NCBI GenBank assembly: GCA_024809215.1
Contig: JANUBW010000011.1
Coordinates: 248,001 to 312,000 of the forward strand
Reading direction: 5' to 3'
DNA length: 64,000 nucleotides
Origin: Niastella sp. OAS944
GTDB lineage: Bacteria > Bacteroidota > Bacteroidia > Chitinophagales > Chitinophagaceae
Shown: positions 9,040 through 17,664 of the stretch, piece after piece
Layout: each line of letters begins with the position of its first letter
Numbering within the stretch: the stretch's first letter is position 1
Translations under genes and position numbers: made by a program
The notes under the pieces: generated by a model
What the model was told of the DNA's origin: nothing
The model's database searches: none
Seen by the model: the letters and a program-made list of their open reading frames with translations, nothing else

Positions 9040-10077
9040 TTAAGCCACTACCAGCTCTTTCTTGAAAGCTACTGAATGTATATGCGCAATGGTTTTAGAA
9101 GGCGCCAGCCACTTCTCCCAGTAAGCCAGTGCATTTTGTTCTAACTCCATACGTTGTTCCTTATTCGCAACCAGTGAGGTTATAGCATCTTTTAATTCGG
9201 TATGAATATCTTTTATCTCCAGGTAATGTTTACCTGCCATAAAGTTACCAGGAAGCACCCTGTTAATAGGTGTAGAGATTATAGCCTTTCCAAGTGCAAA
9301 GTATTCGCCCAGTTTCCATCCCAAACAATCGTGCACTGCCGGCGTATTTATTACTACAGTAGATAATTTCAGATGCTCAAGATAGGTTCTGTGATTATAC
9401 CTTTTTGCCGCCGAATAGTTTTCCAGCCCTTCAAAAGGCCCGAAGCGCGCCCTTGAAAATCCGCCTTCGAACGAAATCACCTTTTGTTTATCAAGGTCTT
9501 TTAACAGGGTGATGATTTCCTTGCGAAGATTGGTCACCGTGCTATGTTTTTTCCAGGGATAGTTCAGGTAAAACAAATAATTATCGGCCGAAGCTTTTCT
9601 ATTGGCATATACATCATATGAGCACCTTTTCATTGACTGATGTGTATATACCCTGAAATAAGGATTTTTTATCCCTGCATTTTTATAAAGCCTCCAGGTT
9701 AATTTAAGATAGGCCGGAAGGCTAAAATAATTTATACCAAAGTTGGGCCCAAGGGAAATTACCTTAGGATACTTTTGCATGGCAGCCTCATCTACATTCA
9801 CCTTTGCATACACATCTACCCACTCGTAAACAGTTTCGTTTACATTGGGTTTATCATTCGCCGCAATACATACTCTTGAAACATTGCCATTGTTCCATAT
9901 TTCATAATAGAAAAATTCCTTTCTGAACTCTCCGTTCACAAACTCATTAAACCGCAGGAACCTGTCTTCGAAAGAAAATTCTATGGTATAGTCCTTATAA
10001 AAATCATGCAACCCTTTTATATAAAACTCATAATACCAGGGATCGAACAAGGGGCACATTAAGATCTTCTTTTCCAT
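9040..10077 (-). CDS. Putative glycosyltransferase (GT-B-like)
   Basis: 345 residues, no signal peptide. The C-terminal third resembles a GT-B nucleotide-sugar domain: LGWKLGEYFALGKAIISTPI followed by a conserved-looking acidic segment and a terminal helix. The N-terminal half is not recognisable (MEKKILMCPLFDPWYYEFY). It lies 32 bases downstream of the aminotransferase gene at 10110, so they are probably co-transcribed. Donor and acceptor cannot be assigned. Confidence 0.55.
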   Translation of the reverse strand: MEKKILMCPLFDPWYYEFYIKGLHDFYKDYTIEFSFEDRFLRFNEFVNGEFRKEFFYYEIWNNGNVSRVCIAANDKPNVNETVYEWVDVYAKVNVDEAAMQKYPKVISLGPNFGINYFSLPAYLKLTWRLYKNAGIKNPYFRVYTHQSMKRCSYDVYANRKASADNYLFYLNYPWKKHSTVTNLRKEIITLLKDLDKQKVISFEGGFSRARFGPFEGLENYSAAKRYNHRTYLEHLKLSTVVINTPAVHDCLGWKLGEYFALGKAIISTPINRVLPGNFMAGKHYLEIKDIHTELKDAITSLVANKEQRMELEQNALAYWEKWLAPSKTIAHIHSVAFKKELVVA

Positions 10078-10109
10078 GTTAAGCGTTTAAAAGGATTATA
10101 AAGGTTTTA

Positions 10110-11246
10110 TTAAATAGGCACCCCAACATAATCATATATAGTGGAAACAATTCTCTCCAGATCGGTGGTGGTTAAATTGGAACCTGAAGGCAAACATAAT
10201 CCTATATCAAAAAGCCTGGCACATGTATCATTTCCATAGTAAGGCGCATCGGCAAATACCGGTTGCAAATGCATGGGTTTCCAAAGCGGGCGGCAATCAA
10301 TATTATTCTCATTTAAACACATCCGCAGGTCTTCCCGGGTAAAATTGCTGCTCTTGATAAGAATGGCTGTAAGCCAGTGATTGGAAAAATAGCTCTTGCC
10401 CGGCTCCTCAAGAAATTCAATACCCTCTATAGCTGCAAATGCCTTTTTATAATATTGATAATTACTACGACGTTGTTTAATCCGCAATGGCAATACTTCC
10501 ATTTGCCCGCGACCAATACCGGCGCAAACATTGCTCATGCGGTAATTATAACCTATATGCGAATGCTCATAATGCGGAGCGGCATCGCGCGCCTGAGAGC
10601 TTAAAAAACGCGCCTTGTGAACGTATTCGGCATTTGTTGAAATAAGCGCTCCGCCACCCGATGTGGTAATGATCTTATTACCATTGAAAGATAAAATACC
10701 AATATCGCCAAAAGTACCCACCGCTTTTCCATTGTATGTAGATCCTAATGCTTCGGCAGCATCTTCCACCACGGGGATTTCATACCTGCGGGCAATGGAG
10801 ATTATTTCATCCATACGAGCCGGCATGCCATACAAATGAACTACAATAATTGCTTTAGGCGTTTTCCCTTTCTTTATACGGTCCTGTATTGCCTCTTCCA
10901 GGTATTCTGGCGACATATTCCAGGTGCTTTCCTCACTATCAACAAACACAGGAGTGGCGCCCTGATAAGCAATAGGGTTAGCCGATGCAGCAAATGTCAT
11001 TGACTGGCAAATAACTTCATCACCTGCTTTTATTCCTAAAAGTATCAATGCCATATGCAAGGCCGCTGTGCCTGAGCTCAGGGCTGCCACATGTACATTG
11101 TTTCCTAAAAAAGTTTCCAGATCCTTTTCAAAACCATTCACATTCGGACCTAAAGGGGCAATCCAGTTTGACTCAAATGCTTCCTGAATATAAACCATCT
11201 CTTTTTCTCCCATATGAGGAGACGACAACCAGATTTTCTCTTTCAT
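10110..11246 (-). CDS. DegT/DnrJ/EryC1/StrS aminotransferase, PglE-like
   Basis: 378 residues with the family landmarks: ALSSGTAALHMAL (PLP phosphate site), VVEDAAEALGS (Asp to the pyridine ring) and DIGILSFNGNKIITTSGGG, where K191 is the expected PLP lysine. MKEKIWLSSPHMGEKEMVYI is the typical start of PglE/UDP-4-amino-sugar transaminases. Predicted reaction: transfer of an amino group from glutamate to C4 of UDP-4-keto-6-deoxy-GlcNAc, giving UDP-4-amino-4,6-dideoxy-GlcNAc. Neighbours are a PglD-like acetyltransferase upstream (102-base gap) and the PglF-like dehydratase further downstream. Confidence 0.85.
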   Translation of the reverse strand: MKEKIWLSSPHMGEKEMVYIQEAFESNWIAPLGPNVNGFEKDLETFLGNNVHVAALSSGTAALHMALILLGIKAGDEVICQSMTFAASANPIAYQGATPVFVDSEESTWNMSPEYLEEAIQDRIKKGKTPKAIIVVHLYGMPARMDEIISIARRYEIPVVEDAAEALGSTYNGKAVGTFGDIGILSFNGNKIITTSGGGALISTNAEYVHKARFLSSQARDAAPHYEHSHIGYNYRMSNVCAGIGRGQMEVLPLRIKQRRSNYQYYKKAFAAIEGIEFLEEPGKSYFSNHWLTAILIKSSNFTREDLRMCLNENNIDCRPLWKPMHLQPVFADAPYYGNDTCARLFDIGLCLPSGSNLTTTDLERIVSTIYDYVGVPI

Positions 11247-11348
11247 GGATTACAACTTAAATTAGCAAATTATAACGCTTTTGCAGATAATGCAAGCCCT
11301 GGCGACCAGGTTCCTTATTGCTAGCGACAAACTATTTTTCTAAAATTT

Positions 11349-11975
11349 TCAGAACTGGTTTATTTTTATTACTCTACCAGGATTCCCTACTACTACTGCA
11401 TAATCCGGAACATCACGAATAATTACTGCGCCCGCACCTACCGTAGCCCATTTGCCTATGGTAATATTTTGCATAACACATGCTCCAATACCAATTTGCG
11501 TACCCTCCCCTACTTTTACGTTACCTGCCAGTGCAGCGTTGGGGGAAATATGCACAAAGTCATCGATCACACAATCATGATCGATAGAACAGTTGGTATT
11601 CAGGATCACATGCCTGCCAATTTTACTGAGTGCGTTAACAGAAACATTCGACATCACAACTGTTCCTTCGCCAATAGTTCCGCGTGGCGAAATTATGGCC
11701 GAAGGATGAACAGCACTGACAAATTGTACCCAATTCAATTTTTCGGCTACTGCTTTACGAATTCGGTTATTGCCAATAGAGATCACAAAACGATCATCTG
11801 CAGTAATAGCTGCCTGTTCCAATGTATTATACACAGGATAGTCGAGCAGCGATCTTACAAGCGGATTGTCATCAATTAATCCGTGGGGAATGTGGTGTTG
11901 GGTCTCTAATATCTCACAAATCACTTTCGCATGGCCACTGGCCCCATACAAAAAAATTCGATTGGTATGCGACAT
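11349..11975 (-). CDS. NeuD/PglD-type sugar N/O-acetyltransferase
   Basis: 208 residues. The N-terminal Rossmann-like subdomain has FLYGASGHAKVICEIL. The C-terminal half is a left-handed beta-helix of hexapeptide repeats (IGEGTVVMSNVSVNALSKIG, INHDCVI-like NCSIDHDCVIDDFVHI, VGEGTQIGIGACV) ending VGNPGRVIK. H in SIDHDC corresponds to the catalytic His of PglD. Predicted role: acetylation of the 4-amino sugar to UDP-N,N'-diacetylbacillosamine using acetyl-CoA. It sits between two aminotransferase genes. Confidence 0.85.
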   Translation of the reverse strand: MSHTNRIFLYGASGHAKVICEILETQHHIPHGLIDDNPLVRSLLDYPVYNTLEQAAITADDRFVISIGNNRIRKAVAEKLNWVQFVSAVHPSAIISPRGTIGEGTVVMSNVSVNALSKIGRHVILNTNCSIDHDCVIDDFVHISPNAALAGNVKVGEGTQIGIGACVMQNITIGKWATVGAGAVIIRDVPDYAVVVGNPGRVIKINQF

Positions 11976-12167
11976 AATAAAATAAGGCCTTCAAAAAAAG
12001 ATATTAGAGTACAAGTAATCATTCAACGAGGCAAGCAGAAAAAGCGGGCTTAGTACATTTCCCACAAAAATAAAGGCTTCTACTTAAAGTACCATATTAA
12101 TATTGTGCAAACGCCCGGCCCGTAATTCACGACTATATATAAATGCAGAAATAAATGATGTATACCA

Positions 12168-13535
12168 CTAACCGGTAAGTTTGTAAAAACGTCCTGTTTT
12201 CCTTTTTACAAAAGCTTCGGAATATTCGTATGCCTCTTCTTCAGTTTCTTCCGACAAAAATGAGCTATCGAAACTTCCCATCAGGATCATAACAGGGAAC
12301 AATATTGAGTACAACAATTTTTTTACCGGCCGAAACTCCTTTACCGACTCAATAACAGCCTCTGTTACCGTTTTACATTCATCGTTTGTTAATTGCGGGT
12401 AAATGGGCAGCGATATTTCGTTGCTGAATAAATTATAAGCAGCAGGATATTCTTTTATATCATAACCTGCCTGTTTGAAAACAGTAAGCATGGGAAGCGG
12501 TGTAAAATGAACATTTACAGCCACTGAACGGCCAGCTATGCTTTCAATGATCTTGTTACGCTCTTCTTCACCAATATCTTTAATTCGCAAAGGGTACAGG
12601 TGGTATGAAGAAGCGCATCCGGTTTGCTGGTATGGCGGACAAATTGCCCAGTCATACTGAGAGAAGATGTTTGTATAAAAATCGAAGACGCGCTTTCTTT
12701 CAATAAGCAACAGGTTTTCATACTTCTTGAACTGCGCCAGCGCTACTGCTGCCAGCACATCGGGCATGTTCATTTTGAAACCGGGATATATAACATCGTA
12801 TTGCCAGGCGCCTGCTTTGGCTTTTGAAAAGGCGTCTTTTGTTTGCCCATTCAAACTCCACACGCGAAGTAAATTATATATTTCTTCATTATTAAAAGGC
12901 CCCGGCAGGTTAAGTGCAATTACACCACCTTCGGCAGAGGTAACATTCTTTACTGCATGCAATGAGAACACTGTAATATCGGCGCATGAGCCAATGGGTT
13001 TGTTTTTATAAGTAGCACCCAGCGCATGTGCTGCATCATCCATGATCATAATTCTGCCCAGCTGGTGTTGCGCATCGGACGAAGGCCTGAATTTCTTTTT
13101 CACTTCTTCATCGTTCACTATGCTGTAAATACCATCATAGTCGCAAGGCCAGCCTGCAAAGTCAACGGCAATAATTGCTTTTGTTCGCTCTGTAATGGCT
13201 TCCCTTATCTTTTTGCAATCGATATTAAAATCGCGGCCCACGTCAACCATAACTGGTTTGGCGCCAACATGCATTACAGCCAGCGCAGTTGCACAGTAAG
13301 TATATGCGGGTACAATAACCTCATCGCCCTGCTTAATACCATACCAATGCAGCATCAGTATCATACCAGAGGTGGCAGAGTTTACCGCAAGCGCATGCCC
13401 AACGTTGCAAAACACAGCCATTTCTTTTTCAAGCTGCCTGGTAGCGGGCCCGGTCGTAAGCCAGCCACTTTGCAGAATGTTTGTAACTTCCTTGATTATA
13501 TCGTCATCGATATAAGGCGGTGAAAAACGAATCAT
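12168..13535 (-). CDS. DegT/DnrJ/EryC1/StrS aminotransferase with C-terminal extension
   Basis: 455 residues; family members are usually about 370-400. Landmarks: ALAVNSATSGMIL (PLP phosphate), IMDDAAHALGATY, and VFSLHAVKNVTSAEGG, with K196 as the Schiff-base lysine. Residues about 400-455 form an extension with a hydrophobic stretch (LLYSILFPVMILMGSF) and an acidic tail, not part of the fold. It is a second, divergent aminotransferase beside the PglE-like one. It could act on another keto sugar or give the alternative regiochemistry. The 134-base gap to the upstream gene contains a hairpin. Confidence 0.8.
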   Translation of the reverse strand: MIRFSPPYIDDDIIKEVTNILQSGWLTTGPATRQLEKEMAVFCNVGHALAVNSATSGMILMLHWYGIKQGDEVIVPAYTYCATALAVMHVGAKPVMVDVGRDFNIDCKKIREAITERTKAIIAVDFAGWPCDYDGIYSIVNDEEVKKKFRPSSDAQHQLGRIMIMDDAAHALGATYKNKPIGSCADITVFSLHAVKNVTSAEGGVIALNLPGPFNNEEIYNLLRVWSLNGQTKDAFSKAKAGAWQYDVIYPGFKMNMPDVLAAVALAQFKKYENLLLIERKRVFDFYTNIFSQYDWAICPPYQQTGCASSYHLYPLRIKDIGEEERNKIIESIAGRSVAVNVHFTPLPMLTVFKQAGYDIKEYPAAYNLFSNEISLPIYPQLTNDECKTVTEAVIESVKEFRPVKKLLYSILFPVMILMGSFDSSFLSEETEEEAYEYSEAFVKRKTGRFYKLTG

Positions 13536-13618
13536 ATATGGTCTTTAGGGTTTTATATGACTAAACTATAATAATTATCATAACATTTATATAAACCAGG
13601 CATTGCTAATAATCAATA

Positions 13619-13643
13619 AATGGGTAAATCCCCATTTACCATT
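13619..13643 (-). terminator. Hairpin after the sugar transferase gene
   Basis: AATGGGTAAAT and ATTTACCATT pair (10 bp, one bulged G) around CCCC. It lies about 27 bases beyond the stop at 13670 and is followed on the minus strand by TTTATTGATTAT. Possible terminator or attenuator before the aminotransferase gene. Confidence 0.45.
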
Positions 13644-13669
13644 ATGCCTTTCAATTTTGATTATTTTAT

Positions 13670-14278
13670 TTAGTTTCCTTCAAACTTTGTCATGGTAACA
13701 TGCCCCTGCTGGCTAACTCCTTCGCTCTTAACAACCTTCAATAAAGTAAAAATCATAATCTTACAATCGAGCCAAAAACTCATGTTATCTACATACCATA
13801 CATCCAGTTCAAACTTTTCTTTCCAGCCAATGGCATTACGGCCGTTAACCTGCGCCCAACCTGTGATGCCGGGCCGTACGTTATGCCGTCTCTTTTGTGT
13901 ATCGTTATATAAAGGCAGGTATTCAACAAGTAATGGCCGTGGGCCAATTAAACTCATTTCACCTTTAATAACGTTTATGAGTTGCGGTATTTCATCAAGT
14001 GATGTTTTCCTAATGAAACTCCCAACCGGTGTTAACCGCTCGGCATCTGATAACAAATTTCCCGCAGCATCTTTTCTATCGTTCATGGTCTTGAACTTAA
14101 CCAGCCAAAATATGCGACCGTTTTTCCCGGGGCGTTGTTGAACAAAAAAAGGCTTCCCCTGGTTGGCCATATATAGTAATGCCGTAACAACGATAAACAA
14201 CGGCAATAGTAAGCTAAAGGCCACCAGGCTTACTATAAGATCAATAAAGCGTTTTAAAAATTTACGATACACTTGCAT
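13670..14278 (-). CDS. Initiating sugar transferase (PglC/WcaJ-type phosphoglycosyl transferase)
   Basis: 202 residues, the short single-pass monotopic form. Residues 10-35 are a hydrophobic re-entrant segment ([19 protein letters not shown]). The catalytic core follows: [23 protein letters not shown], then [24 protein letters not shown] with the catalytic Asp-Glu dyad in LDEIPQ, and [15 protein letters not shown]. It moves a phospho-sugar from a UDP-sugar to undecaprenyl phosphate, starting the repeat unit; the short form favours diNAcBac-type donors. Its first 17 bases overlap the upstream GT4 gene, so the two are translationally coupled as PglC and PglA would be. Confidence 0.9.
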   Translation of the reverse strand: MQVYRKFLKRFIDLIVSLVAFSLLLPLFIVVTALLYMANQGKPFFVQQRPGKNGRIFWLVKFKTMNDRKDAAGNLLSDAERLTPVGSFIRKTSLDEIPQLINVIKGEMSLIGPRPLLVEYLPLYNDTQKRRHNVRPGITGWAQVNGRNAIGWKEKFELDVWYVDNMSFWLDCKIMIFTLLKVVKSEGVSQQGHVTMTKFEGN

Positions 14279-15437
14279 ATTTCTTTAACTGGTCGTTATA
14301 TTCTTTTAACAACAATTCCCAAAGGGATTTCTGTTCATAGCGCTCAATGATCATCTGCCGCGCATTCGACTTTAAAGCAGAATATAAAGCCGTATCGGCC
14401 AGTAACTTTTCCATGGCCTGTTGCAGCGCATGCACCTGCTTTGCAGGAATGATCAACCCGTTCTTTCTATCTTCAACAATTTCGTTACACCCGTTTATAT
14501 CAGTAACAATGGAAGGCAAACCAAAACAACCAGCCTGCATAGGCACATTGGGAAAACCTTCGCGGTATGAAGGGAACGCCAATGCCTGACTGATCATTAA
14601 ATACGGACGTACATCTGCCTGAAAGCCTGCTTTGATAATAGAATCATCTTTTTCAATGATCGCATGTGTTTCAGCAGCCAGCGGATCGCGCTCAGGTTCG
14701 TAAGGCCCTACCAGCAATAACTTAATATGCGGATATTTCTTTTTGAGTTCGCTATACGCTTCTACCAATTCTTCAATCCCTTTATCTTTTACCAGGCGGC
14801 CCACAAAAACAAATACAAAGTCCTTATCAGTTAAGCCATGTTTCTTTCTAAGCGCACAGGCTGCTTTATCAAGTTCTTCGGTGGGTTGAAAAAAGCGGGT
14901 ATTGATACCGTTGCTGCTTCCATTACCCAGCACCTTCAGCTTGCTGGTTTTACAAAACCTGTTATCTATGATAAAATCGCTCAGGTGTTTTGAATTTGGA
15001 TAAACACCGGTTGCGCAGCTGTAGGTTAACCGTTCCACAAAATCGAGCACCTTTCTTTTTATTCCTGTATTCTCCATTAATGGCAACCCGGCCACAGTAT
15101 GCATACGAATGGGTACACCGGCCAGCCGGCTTGCCATCATACCCAGTAAACCGGCTTTGGGGGTATGCGTATGTACGATGGCGGGCTTTTCTTTTTTCAA
15201 CAGTTTATACAGTTTCCACAACGCCTTTAAATCCTTCACCGGCGTAATAGCGCGGGTCATGGTAACCGGTGCAGTACGCACTCCTTCACGTACACCAACC
15301 TGTTCGAGTATTTTATCAGGCGATGAAATTGCAAGAACTTCAAAATGATCTGACATATACCTTAGCTGGTCCTTAAGCAATACGCTTAATGACAATGGTA
15401 CGGTGGTTATGCGGATCAATTTATTAGATGATTTCAT
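14262..15437 (-). CDS. GT4 glycosyltransferase (PglA-like position)
   Basis: About 391 residues from the ATG at 15437; a TTG three codons upstream (15446) is less likely. GT-B fold: [21 protein letters not shown] in the N-domain, [16 protein letters not shown] at the hinge and [18 protein letters not shown] in the donor site. The second Glu of the usual EX7E motif is Gln here. It probably adds the second sugar to the lipid-linked product of the overlapping sugar transferase. It starts a minus-strand unit divergent from the GNAT gene at 15504. Confidence 0.85.
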   Translation of the reverse strand: MKSSNKLIRITTVPLSLSVLLKDQLRYMSDHFEVLAISSPDKILEQVGVREGVRTAPVTMTRAITPVKDLKALWKLYKLLKKEKPAIVHTHTPKAGLLGMMASRLAGVPIRMHTVAGLPLMENTGIKRKVLDFVERLTYSCATGVYPNSKHLSDFIIDNRFCKTSKLKVLGNGSSNGINTRFFQPTEELDKAACALRKKHGLTDKDFVFVFVGRLVKDKGIEELVEAYSELKKKYPHIKLLLVGPYEPERDPLAAETHAIIEKDDSIIKAGFQADVRPYLMISQALAFPSYREGFPNVPMQAGCFGLPSIVTDINGCNEIVEDRKNGLIIPAKQVHALQQAMEKLLADTALYSALKSNARQMIIERYEQKSLWELLLKEYNDQLKKYASVS

Positions 15438-15446
15438 GTTGCACAA

Positions 15447-15478
15447 TTTGTTCTATATTGAACCTACAAGTACTTTTA
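15447..15478 (+). promoter_or_regulatory. Candidate Bacteroidota promoter for the GNAT gene
   Basis: TTTG (15447-15450), a 20-base spacer, then TACTTTTA (15471-15478), close to the TTTG/TAnnTTTG consensus. The start codon is at 15504, leaving a short leader. Confidence 0.45.
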
Positions 15479-15503
15479 CATAGTTTCAATCAATTATATT
15501 ATA

Positions 15504-16505
15504 ATGACCATGCAAATACGACCAGCTACCCCCCAGGACAAACCCGCCATTATCGGGTTGATGAAAAAATCCCTGGGTGAAGGCCTTATCCCCAAATCAG
15601 AAACACTCTGGAACTGGAAACATGAGCAGAATCCCTTTGGCGCTTCGTTTGTTTTGGTAGCCGAAGAAAACGGCACACTCATTGGGTTACGGGTGTTTAT
15701 GCAATGGCAATGGCAGTGGCGCGGTACTGTTTACAAAGCCATTCGGGCAGTTGATACAGCAACCCATCCCGATCACCAGCGCAAGGGTATTTTCAAAAAG
15801 CTCAACCAACAACAACTTGATACCTGTAAACAACAGGGAATACACTTCATATTCAATACACCTAACGACCTAAGCCGCCCCGGGAATTTAAAAATGGGCT
15901 GGGTAGAGCAAGGCAGAATGCCTTTAAAATTTAAAGTGGTAAACCCCATTGCACTTGCATATGCCATTGCCTTCAAAAAAGACAAAAGCGCAGCCGGTGC
16001 AGATCCAACACCTACACAAACCTGGGACCCACGCGTATTTGACCTGATAAACAATTACCAGGTACATGACGAACATTTGAATACCATTATTTCTCCTTCG
16101 TATATCCGCTGGCGCTACACCAACAACCCGTTATTCAGATATAACTATTTTACCGACTTCGAGAACTTCCTGCTCATTGGCCGTATAAAATCACATTCAT
16201 TTACCAGAGAGCTGCGCCTGGTAGATTGTATGCTTTTCAATAACGCATCAACAAACAGGCGCATTAGCTCACAGATAAGTAAGGCGGTTCTCCCCTACTG
16301 CAAAAACAATAAAATTCAGGTCATTTCATTTTCGGGTCAGCAGTATCAAACATATCGATCAGCTCTAAACTGGATGGGGATGATCCCTGTTCAAAACCGT
16401 GGTCCCATTGTTACCCTTAGAGATCTGAATATGAATGAAAAATTTCCCGAATTACTGGACATTAAAAACTGGGGCTATTCGTTGGGCGATATGGAATTAT
16501 TTTAA
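15504..16505 (+). CDS. GNAT family N-acetyltransferase
   Basis: 333 residues. The N-terminal half is a GNAT domain: IRPATPQDKPAIIGLMKKSL, then motif A VDTATHPDHQRKGIFKKLNQ (the Q/RxxGxG/A acetyl-CoA loop as QRKGIF) and NTPNDLSRPGNLKMGW. The C-terminal half is larger than a minimal GNAT and could be a second, substrate-binding domain. It is the only plus-strand gene within about 30 kb of minus-strand glycan genes and has its own promoter candidate and terminator. Substrate unknown; a sugar amine or lipid-linked glycan is a reasonable guess from context. Confidence 0.75.
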   Translation: MTMQIRPATPQDKPAIIGLMKKSLGEGLIPKSETLWNWKHEQNPFGASFVLVAEENGTLIGLRVFMQWQWQWRGTVYKAIRAVDTATHPDHQRKGIFKKLNQQQLDTCKQQGIHFIFNTPNDLSRPGNLKMGWVEQGRMPLKFKVVNPIALAYAIAFKKDKSAAGADPTPTQTWDPRVFDLINNYQVHDEHLNTIISPSYIRWRYTNNPLFRYNYFTDFENFLLIGRIKSHSFTRELRLVDCMLFNNASTNRRISSQISKAVLPYCKNNKIQVISFSGQQYQTYRSALNWMGMIPVQNRGPIVTLRDLNMNEKFPELLDIKNWGYSLGDMELF

Positions 16506-16545
16506 TCGCCTGCTTCCTTTAAAGGAACTTAGCTGGTGCACTGCT

Positions 16546-16582
16546 TAAAAACACACGGAATATGTTCCTGTGTGTTTTTTTA
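16546..16582. terminator. Bidirectional terminator between GNAT and deacetylase genes
   Basis: ACACACGGA (16551-16559) pairs with TCCTGTGTGT (16566-16575), with one bulge, flanked by AAAA on the left and TTTTTTT on the right. The T-run overlaps the stop codon of the minus-strand gene at 16580. Confidence 0.75.
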
Positions 16583-17611
16583 TTGTAAGATCTTTCCTGC
16601 TTTTTTCGTATTGCTGGTTTCAGCCCTCTTTCCCATAAAATGATCAACATACTCTCCCATATTCCAACTCGTCATACCATATTTCTCTTTACATTTCTTA
16701 TACTGCTCTAACAAAATGCGCAGGTTGTTCAGGTTCTGTTCGGGATAATCGCCAAAATTTTCAGGATGCCACCACAAATGATATACCTCACCCCGCCTGG
16801 CTGCCGAACGCATTTCCTCGCATGTACGTCTTATTTGCATTTTATTTGCAAATTCATATTTGGGTTGCCAGGGTCGCAAAAAGCGGCTGGCCGGTAACTG
16901 CAGTGGCTCACCTGGTACCACCTGAATACGATTTAACGGATAAGTAGTTCGTATTGTGCCCACCTGAATGTAGGCATCAGCTGTTCTAAACAATCGGCGC
17001 AACTTACTGGCACCACCTTCGTCAACCGGCTTCCAAAACCAGCCCGAAGGATTTGACCGTACCGCTTTGATCCCATTATCATAACACACTTTCAAATATT
17101 TTACATTCACCTGGTTTCTTGGAAATACCAGCGAACGCAACTGACCATTAAACTTTGCCAGAGCCACCTTTTGAACTGCTTTCAGATCTGCATCAAAAGC
17201 CTTCGCTTCACTTTGCTGTTCCAGGCAATAGTAGTGGCTAAAAGTATGTGTACCTAATTCCTGCCCGGCATACTTTTCAATCATAGCTACTTCTTCGGGA
17301 CAAAAGTGCGCCCAGTTATATTCTGAAGGCATTCCATTTTGTCGTATCCATTTATAAGGCGAATAGCGTTCTTCGGCATAATCAGGTTCAATGGCAGGCT
17401 TGAATAGTTCCCACTCCTGCTGATTGGCGGCAAACAAACTGCCAACCGTTGCCCAGGTAACATGCACATCATACTCTGCAAACAGTTGCAACATTTGCGG
17501 AACGATGCGCAATGTATTTTTATAATTGGCCTCACGCTGCTTCCGGTCTCTTTTATCAAAAACTCCCCAGTGTAATTCAAAATCGAGTGATATGGTGAAG
17601 ATTCCTTGCAT
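16580..17611 (-). CDS. Polysaccharide deacetylase family protein (cytoplasmic-looking)
   Basis: 343 residues with no signal peptide. It begins GIFTISLDFELHWGVFDKRD, the DFE/LDFEL variant of the NodB first motif, and has ELGTHTFSHYYCLEQ as the His metal motif (H-x3-H). Its C-terminal part has YHLWWHPENFGDYPEQN, the HPxNFG motif seen in this deacetylase subgroup of glycan loci. Predicted to remove an acyl group from a polysaccharide or its lipid-linked precursor. It is the last gene of the long minus-strand capsule cluster. Confidence 0.8.
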   Translation of the reverse strand: MQGIFTISLDFELHWGVFDKRDRKQREANYKNTLRIVPQMLQLFAEYDVHVTWATVGSLFAANQQEWELFKPAIEPDYAEERYSPYKWIRQNGMPSEYNWAHFCPEEVAMIEKYAGQELGTHTFSHYYCLEQQSEAKAFDADLKAVQKVALAKFNGQLRSLVFPRNQVNVKYLKVCYDNGIKAVRSNPSGWFWKPVDEGGASKLRRLFRTADAYIQVGTIRTTYPLNRIQVVPGEPLQLPASRFLRPWQPKYEFANKMQIRRTCEEMRSAARRGEVYHLWWHPENFGDYPEQNLNNLRILLEQYKKCKEKYGMTSWNMGEYVDHFMGKRAETSNTKKAGKILQ

Positions 17612-17618
17612 ATTAAAA

Positions 17619-17650
17619 GTTCTTAGTTTTTAGTTCTTAGTTTTTAGTTC
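17619..17650. repeat. Short tandem repeat, 14-bp unit, about 2.3 copies
   Basis: GTTCTTAGTTTTTA occurs twice in tandem (17619-17632, 17633-17646), followed by GTTC. It fills the 53-base gap between two genes of the capsule cluster. Confidence 0.7.
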
Positions 17651-17664
17651 CTGGCGATGCCGCT

